NCBI GenBank assembly: GCA_015056245.1
Contig: SVGQ01000021.1
Coordinates: 1 to 33,724, forward strand
Reading direction: 5' to 3'
Origin: Clostridiales bacterium
GTDB lineage: Bacteria; Bacillota; Clostridia; Christensenellales; Aristaeellaceae
Length of the DNA: 33,724 nucleotides
The translations under genes were made by a program, and so were the position numbers. Positions 30,112 through 33,724 of this stretch are shown in pieces. The notes beneath the pieces were generated by a model. That model searched no databases. It saw only the letters and a program-made list of their open reading frames with translations, and was not told the origin of the DNA. The first letter of the stretch is position 1, and each line of letters starts with the position of its first letter.

Positions 30112-31191
30112 TTAACAAATCACTTCTTCGCTCACCGCATCGAAGAGATAAACGTTTTCATATGGCACAGAGAAAGTCAGCTCGCTGTCCATCTCAGGAA
30201 TCTCATGGGGAGTTACCTTCAAAATGGAGTGATCCTCGTCGATGTTCATGTAAACATTGGCGTTGTCGCCAAGCATTTCAGTCAGTTCTACCTGACCGGA
30301 GATGTGGCAGGCGCCGTCCTGCGCACCCAGCACTACGCCTTCGGGTCGGAATCCAAATACGATGTCCTTGCCTTCGTACTGGCTCAGCTTATCGCCCAGC
30401 TTGGGTTGTAGGCTGATGCTATGCCCGCCGATGGTGATGCAGCCATTCTGCACAGGACGGCGGATGAAGTTCATGGGCGGCTCACCGATAAAGCCAGCAA
30501 CGAACATGTTCACAGGGTTGAAGTACACTTCCTTGGGTGTGCCGATCTGCTGCACGTAGCCTTCCTTCATGACCACGATGCGATCCGCCATGGTCATGGC
30601 CTCAGTTTGGTCGTGGGTCACGTAGATAGTGGTGGCTCCGGTCTCATTGTGAATCTGGGTGATCTCGGAACGCATGGTCACGCGCTGCTTGGCATCCAGG
30701 TTGGAAAGGGGCTCGTCCATGAGGAATACACCCACTTTGCGGATGATGGAGCGACCTACGGCTACGCGCTGGCGCTGACCGCCGGACAGGGCGCGGGGCA
30801 TGCGATCCAGATAATCTGTCAGACCCAGAATGGCGGCGGTCTTCTTCACGCGCTCGTCGATCACGTCCTCATCTACGCCTTGCAGGTTCAGACCAAAGGC
30901 CAGATTATCGTACACAGACATGTGGGGATAGAGGGCGTAGCTCTGGAAAACCATGGCGATTTCGCGCTCGCGGGGGCCCCACTGGTTTGCCAGCTGACCA
31001 TCGATCAGGAATTCGCCCTTGCTGATATCCTCCAGACCGGCAATCATGCGCAGCGTGGTGGACTTACCGCAGCCGGACGGGCCGACAAACACGATAAACT
31101 CGCCGCGTTCGGCCTCCAGATTGAAATCATGCACGGCGTGGAAACCATTGGGGTAGATTTTGTTGATGTTTTTGAGCGTGAGATATGCCAT
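30112..31191 (-). CDS. Sugar ABC transporter ATP-binding protein (MsmK/UgpC type)
   Basis: 359 aa from ATG 31191 ('MAYLTLKNIN'), chosen for the 'aaaggagcgtttccac' ribosome site; an in-frame ATG 17 codons earlier lacks one and lies in the promoter region. Walker A 'GPSGCGKST' (37-45), Q-loop Gln83, signature 'LSGGQ' (135-139), Walker B 'VFLMDE' (155-160) and switch His193 are intact. The C-terminal 120 residues form the regulatory TOBE/OB domains typical of carbohydrate importers that energise several permeases. No permease or binding-protein gene lies beside it, so it probably serves transporters encoded elsewhere, as MsmK-type shared ATPases do. Divergent from an AraC regulator, which may control it. 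Confidence 0.9.
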   Translation of the reverse strand: MAYLTLKNINKIYPNGFHAVHDFNLEAERGEFIVFVGPSGCGKSTTLRMIAGLEDISKGEFLIDGQLANQWGPREREIAMVFQSYALYPHMSVYDNLAFGLNLQGVDEDVIDERVKKTAAILGLTDYLDRMPRALSGGQRQRVAVGRSIIRKVGVFLMDEPLSNLDAKQRVTMRSEITQIHNETGATTIYVTHDQTEAMTMADRIVVMKEGYVQQIGTPKEVYFNPVNMFVAGFIGEPPMNFIRRPVQNGCITIGGHSISLQPKLGDKLSQYEGKDIVFGFRPEGVVLGAQDGACHISGQVELTEMLGDNANVYMNIDEDHSILKVTPHEIPEMDSELTFSVPYENVYLFDAVSEEVIC

Positions 31192-31234
31192 GTGGAAACG
31201 CTCCTTTGCTTGGTTTGGAGTGGAAATGTCAGAT

Positions 31235-31283
31235 ATGGACAAACCCGCAGGGCATGGACAAATCCGACATAATCTGATACAAT
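31235..31283 (+). promoter_or_regulatory. Divergent control region: direct repeats over the AraC-gene promoter
   Basis: TGGACA (31255-31260), 17-nt spacer and TACAAT (31278-31283) form a promoter for the AraC-type gene. The repeat 'atggacaaa' occurs at 31235 and 31254 (19 bp apart, about two helix turns), and the second copy overlaps the -35. The spacing suits an AraC-family dimer, so autoregulation and control of the divergent ATPase gene are plausible. Confidence 0.5.
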
Positions 31284-31310
31284 GAATCGAAACAACTGCG
31301 AGGTGACATC

Positions 31311-32075
31311 ATGAATGACATCATCTTTGCCGGAAAGCATTTTCTGACCTATACGGTCAGCCGGCATCAGCATAACAACTGGGAGCTGGTTTACTGCACC
31401 AGCGATCAGGGCCGCTTTTTGTTTGCGGAGGAAGAACTCTGCTACAGCGAGGGAGATGTGGTGGTGATCCCGCCCAACACGCCTCACGAGAATGTGAGCG
31501 AAAACGGCTTTACCAACATTCACCTGCATATGGATGATGCCACGCTGGCTTTCCGTTCTCCGGCCCTCATCCGGGATGATGCCAACCAGTCCATCCTGCA
31601 CTTGTTTTCCGACGCATATTTCGTGTACTGCGGCGATCCGGATCGCAAGGACATGCTGCTGTCTGCTTACGGTAACCTGATCGTGCGGTACATGGCTGCT
31701 TATCAGGCGGCGGTACATCCTCAGAACCGCATTGTGGAAGGTATCGAGCAGAGCATCGTGCAGAACTACGCCAACGCCAACTATGAGCTGGACGAGGTGC
31801 TGCGCAGCATGCCCTATTCCTACGACTACCTGTGCAAGCTGTTCCGCAAGGAAGTGGGCATGACCCCCAACCGCTATCTGGCAAATATCCGCATGCAGAC
31901 CGCCGCGGAAATGCTCTCTTCCGGTCACAACGACGGAAACATCACCGATATTGCCCATCTGTGCGGCTTCCGGGATCCGCTGTACTTCTCCCGCATGTTC
32001 AAGAAGAAGTACAATGTATCTCCCAAGGAGTACTATCGCCAGAAATTGCAGGAGCGTCAGAATATTCAGGAGTGA
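31311..32075 (+). CDS. AraC-family transcriptional regulator with cupin sensor domain
   Basis: 254 aa. The N-terminal cupin (about 5-95) has 'HQHNNWELVYCTSDQGRF' and 'EGDVVVIPPNTPHE', the sugar-sensing AraC fold. The C-terminal double helix-turn-helix (about 145-250) has 'LCKLFRKEVGMTPNRYL' and the family end signature 'ITDIAHLCGFRDPLYFSRMFKKKYNVSPKEYY'-type. It should bind direct-repeat operators and respond to a carbohydrate. The start at 31311 has 'gaggtgacatc' ahead. It faces away from the MsmK-type ATPase gene, making that gene and itself likely targets; the beta-mannoside operon is another possibility. The terminator is at 32089-32125. Confidence 0.92.
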   Translation: MNDIIFAGKHFLTYTVSRHQHNNWELVYCTSDQGRFLFAEEELCYSEGDVVVIPPNTPHENVSENGFTNIHLHMDDATLAFRSPALIRDDANQSILHLFSDAYFVYCGDPDRKDMLLSAYGNLIVRYMAAYQAAVHPQNRIVEGIEQSIVQNYANANYELDEVLRSMPYSYDYLCKLFRKEVGMTPNRYLANIRMQTAAEMLSSGHNDGNITDIAHLCGFRDPLYFSRMFKKKYNVSPKEYYRQKLQERQNIQE

Positions 32076-32088
32076 ACCGCCAAGGTTC

Positions 32089-32125
32089 CAAACCATCCGG
32101 AGGAATACCTCCGGGTGGTTTTATT
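32089..32125 (+). terminator. Terminator of the AraC-type gene
   Basis: Stem 'aaccatccggagg'/'cctccgggtggtt' (one G-U pair), loop 'aata', tail TTATTTT. It overlaps the last codons of the convergent membrane-protein gene, so the two transcripts meet here. Confidence 0.85.
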
Positions 32126-32756
32126 TTGCCTTGGCATCCCGGAGGATACTCTGGCACAGGTGCTTGATGGCGATGCAAAACTGGTCAGCGCCGGTGCACA
32201 GCAGACCGTACATCAGGGGTTCCACCCCAAGGAAGGGTGGATTTCCGCCGCCAAAGACCGCTGCCAGCGCCATGTTGATCAGCGTGTAGGCTGTTACCAC
32301 CAGAAAGATGATCACGAAGCCGTACATCAGATTCAGGAAGAAGCCCATGGTGCTCTTCTGGGCCACCATCATCCAGCGGTTGGCGCCGCCGGGCAGGCTT
32401 TCCGTAAAGCGCAGAAAGTGCCGCAGTAATAAGTCGGTCACCATACCGGTGATGATGGCGGCGATGAAGTACATATCCAGCTGGTCAGCCACATACAGGC
32501 CAAGGCCCCAGAACACGAAGAAACAGATGGCTCCGTGAAACCAGAACTTGATCAGCAGCACCTTCAGCCATTCAGGCAGTTTAAACTTGCCCTTGCTGGA
32601 ACGGTACTTTTCCAGCTCCTCTTTGGAATACTCCGGGGTGTTTTCCTTGCTGGCAGTTACCAGATCCTCCACTGCCTGCGTGTGCAGCTGGAAGTAGGAG
32701 CTGGTATCGCTGCTCTTGGCAGGCGTTACTGCCTTAGGCCGCTCGTTTTTGTTCAT
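32121..32756 (-). CDS. Multi-pass membrane protein of unknown function
   Basis: 211 aa. Residues 1-65 are a charged cytoplasmic tail ('KNERPKAVTPAKSSD', 'EYSKEELEKYRSS'). Three or four hydrophobic segments follow in about residues 70-190 ('FHGAICFFVFWGLGLYVA', 'YFIAAIITGMVTDLLL', 'LMYGFVIIFLVVTAYTLI'), and the C-terminus is soluble. No catalytic motif is seen and I do not recognise the family. The start at 32756 is 2 nt after the upstream stop with 'agaggactgagg' ahead. It forms a unit with the adjacent membrane protein and a sugar ABC ATPase; a transport-related role is inferred only from that context. Ends convergently against the AraC gene. Confidence 0.75.
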   Translation of the reverse strand: MNKNERPKAVTPAKSSDTSSYFQLHTQAVEDLVTASKENTPEYSKEELEKYRSSKGKFKLPEWLKVLLIKFWFHGAICFFVFWGLGLYVADQLDMYFIAAIITGMVTDLLLRHFLRFTESLPGGANRWMMVAQKSTMGFFLNLMYGFVIIFLVVTAYTLINMALAAVFGGGNPPFLGVEPLMYGLLCTGADQFCIAIKHLCQSILRDAKAK

Positions 32757-32758
32757 CC

Positions 32759-33325
32759 TCAGTCCTCTTGACTCAGGTGGAGGGATTCCATCTGGCTGCC
32801 TTCTTCCACGGGCAGGGAGGTATCGATCTTCCGCAGCAGGTTGCGCAGCACGGGCACCAGCAGCGTCAGCACAAAGCCGACGATCAGGATGATACGGTGC
32901 ACGCCCAGCATGTCATAGGCCTGCTGGATGTACTGGGTCGCCGCCTCAATGGCGATGGGGTGGTCGGGACGGGTGATGGCTCTGCTGATGCAGCCCATGT
33001 AGTAGGTATCGCAGAAGATCAGGCCAGCAACCATCAGGAGCATCAGCACCAGCATGGGGATATTGGTCTTCTTGCGGTGAGGATAGGCGTTGAGGAAGCA
33101 GACAAAGGACAGCATGCTGAACAGCATGGTGCAGAATCCGCTCAGACCCATGCCCTGAGACTGAATCTTTGCTGTGGTATCGGATACATGGGTCAGGTTC
33201 AGGGAGTAATACAGGAAGGCCGCCGCCAGCACCAGCATGGGGATGGTCTGGGGTTTGCGCTTCAAGGAAACGATGGTTTTGCGCAGCATTTCCTTCAGGC
33301 CGCCTTGTTTGGCTTTATGGTTCAT
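32759..33325 (-). CDS. Multi-pass membrane protein of unknown function, second member of the pair
   Basis: 188 aa with about four or five hydrophobic segments ('IPMLVLAAAFLYYSLNLT', 'GLSGFCTMLFSMLSFVCFLNA', 'IPMLVLMLLMVAGLIFCD', 'IILIVGFVLTLLVPVL'). A short cationic N-terminus ('KEMLRKTIVSLKRKPQ') and an acidic C-terminus flank them. No known motif. The start at 33325 has 'gaaaggaggatggagc' ahead, 14 bp after the ABC ATPase stop. It is not a typical MalF/MalG permease: no EAA loop ('EAA---G') is visible. Co-transcribed with the ATPase and with the 211-aa membrane protein. Confidence 0.75.
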   Translation of the reverse strand: MNHKAKQGGLKEMLRKTIVSLKRKPQTIPMLVLAAAFLYYSLNLTHVSDTTAKIQSQGMGLSGFCTMLFSMLSFVCFLNAYPHRKKTNIPMLVLMLLMVAGLIFCDTYYMGCISRAITRPDHPIAIEAATQYIQQAYDMLGVHRIILIVGFVLTLLVPVLRNLLRKIDTSLPVEEGSQMESLHLSQED

Positions 33326-33339
33326 GCTCCATCCTCCTT

Positions 33340-33724
33340 TCAGCGGATCGCGTTGGTGGTTTCCTTATCGAAGAAGTGGCGCTTCACAAACTGCACGTTC
33401 ACCTGATCGCCGCGCTTGTAGTCGCACCAGCCGCGCAGTTTACAGGTGATGGTCTGAGCGTTGCTGCCCAGATAGCCATGTACCAGCGTGTTCATGCCCA
33501 GATTCTCGTTGGAGAACACATTCACAGCCACATTACCGCCCTCTTCGATGTTCTCGGGGCGAACACCAAGCACGACGGTTTTGCCTTCGTAAGCGGTAAG
33601 CAGCTGCTTTTCTTCATCAGTGAGAGCCATAGTGAAATAGGGGCTCTTCACGGTTCCATCCTTCACTTCCACATCGAAGAAGTTCATGGGCGGCAGGCCG
33701 ATAAAGCTGGCGACAAACAGGTTG
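33340..33724 (-). CDS. C-terminal part of a second MsmK-type sugar ABC ATPase, cut by window edge
   Basis: The frame runs off the right edge; only about the last 128 residues are visible. It begins 'NLFVASFIGLPPMNFF', which corresponds to 'NMFVAGFIGEPPMNFI' of the ATPase at 30112-31191. Next come the TOBE-type strands 'TVVLGVRPENIEEGGNV' and 'LGMNTLVHGYLGSNAQ'. The catalytic Walker motifs lie outside the window. It is therefore a paralogue of the first ATPase, and its three-gene unit continues into the two small membrane proteins. Confidence 0.85.
   Translation of the reverse strand, partial: NLFVASFIGLPPMNFFDVEVKDGTVKSPYFTMALTDEEKQLLTAYEGKTVVLGVRPENIEEGGNVAVNVFSNENLGMNTLVHGYLGSNAQTITCKLRGWCDYKRGDQVNVQFVKRHFFDKETTNAIR

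Noticed and set aside
1-33724. CRISPR arrays, rRNA or tRNA genes
   Set aside because: No regularly spaced direct repeats, rRNA motifs or clear cloverleaf genes were found by eye; the tRNA-related element at 6878-7134 is a T-box leader, not a tRNA.

Overview
The window looks like chromosomal DNA from a Gram-positive anaerobe of the class Clostridia, plausibly a gut commensal. The reasons are strong AGGAGG-type ribosome binding sites, sigma-A promoters, a T-box leader, MsmK-type sugar ABC ATPases, AzlCD, an intracellular mannan-oligosaccharide module, and a fairly GC-rich coding background. No rRNA, tRNA, CRISPR array, phage or plasmid backbone was seen. I cannot name the species.

Left part (1-6764): a ferritin-like protein cut by the window edge (minus), then a plus-strand unit of a LacX-type aldose epimerase, two tandem VOC (glyoxalase-fold) paralogues and an acidic coiled-coil protein. 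A roughly 380-bp hairpin-rich spacer follows, bounded by two near-identical hairpins, then a type Ic aspartate-aminotransferase-like gene (minus), a secreted double-SH3b protein with two CXXCXGXG motifs, and a HAD phosphatase with a TTG start.

Middle (6820-16911): a strong promoter drives a T-box riboswitch that controls an unusual fusion, XRE helix-turn-helix + cupin + AMP-forming acyl-CoA ligase. Next to it lies a double-ACT domain fused to a metallo-beta-lactamase fold with a variant metal motif. An aquaporin, an SDR/HExxH-peptidase pair and a large GGDEF-GGDEF-EAL protein follow.

The most interesting block is 17165-21239 (minus): four tightly coupled genes encoding a MATE exporter, a methyltransferase with a Hen1-like E..EH..H pattern, an ATP-dependent RNA ligase (KIDGAN), and an HD-phosphoesterase/polynucleotide-kinase fusion. 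The last three together look like a split 'heal, mark and seal' RNA-repair pathway, a recoded analogue of Hen1-Pnkp.

An AT-rich island (about 21.3-23.65 kb) holds a lone O-antigen-ligase-like gene and little else. It is followed by a beta-mannoside operon (unknown 108-aa protein, GH2 beta-mannosidase, GH26 mannanase), azlCD, a decayed IS256-family transposase, and a sugar-uptake region. In that region one MsmK-type ATPase is divergent from an AraC regulator, and a second ATPase (cut by the right edge) precedes two small membrane proteins.
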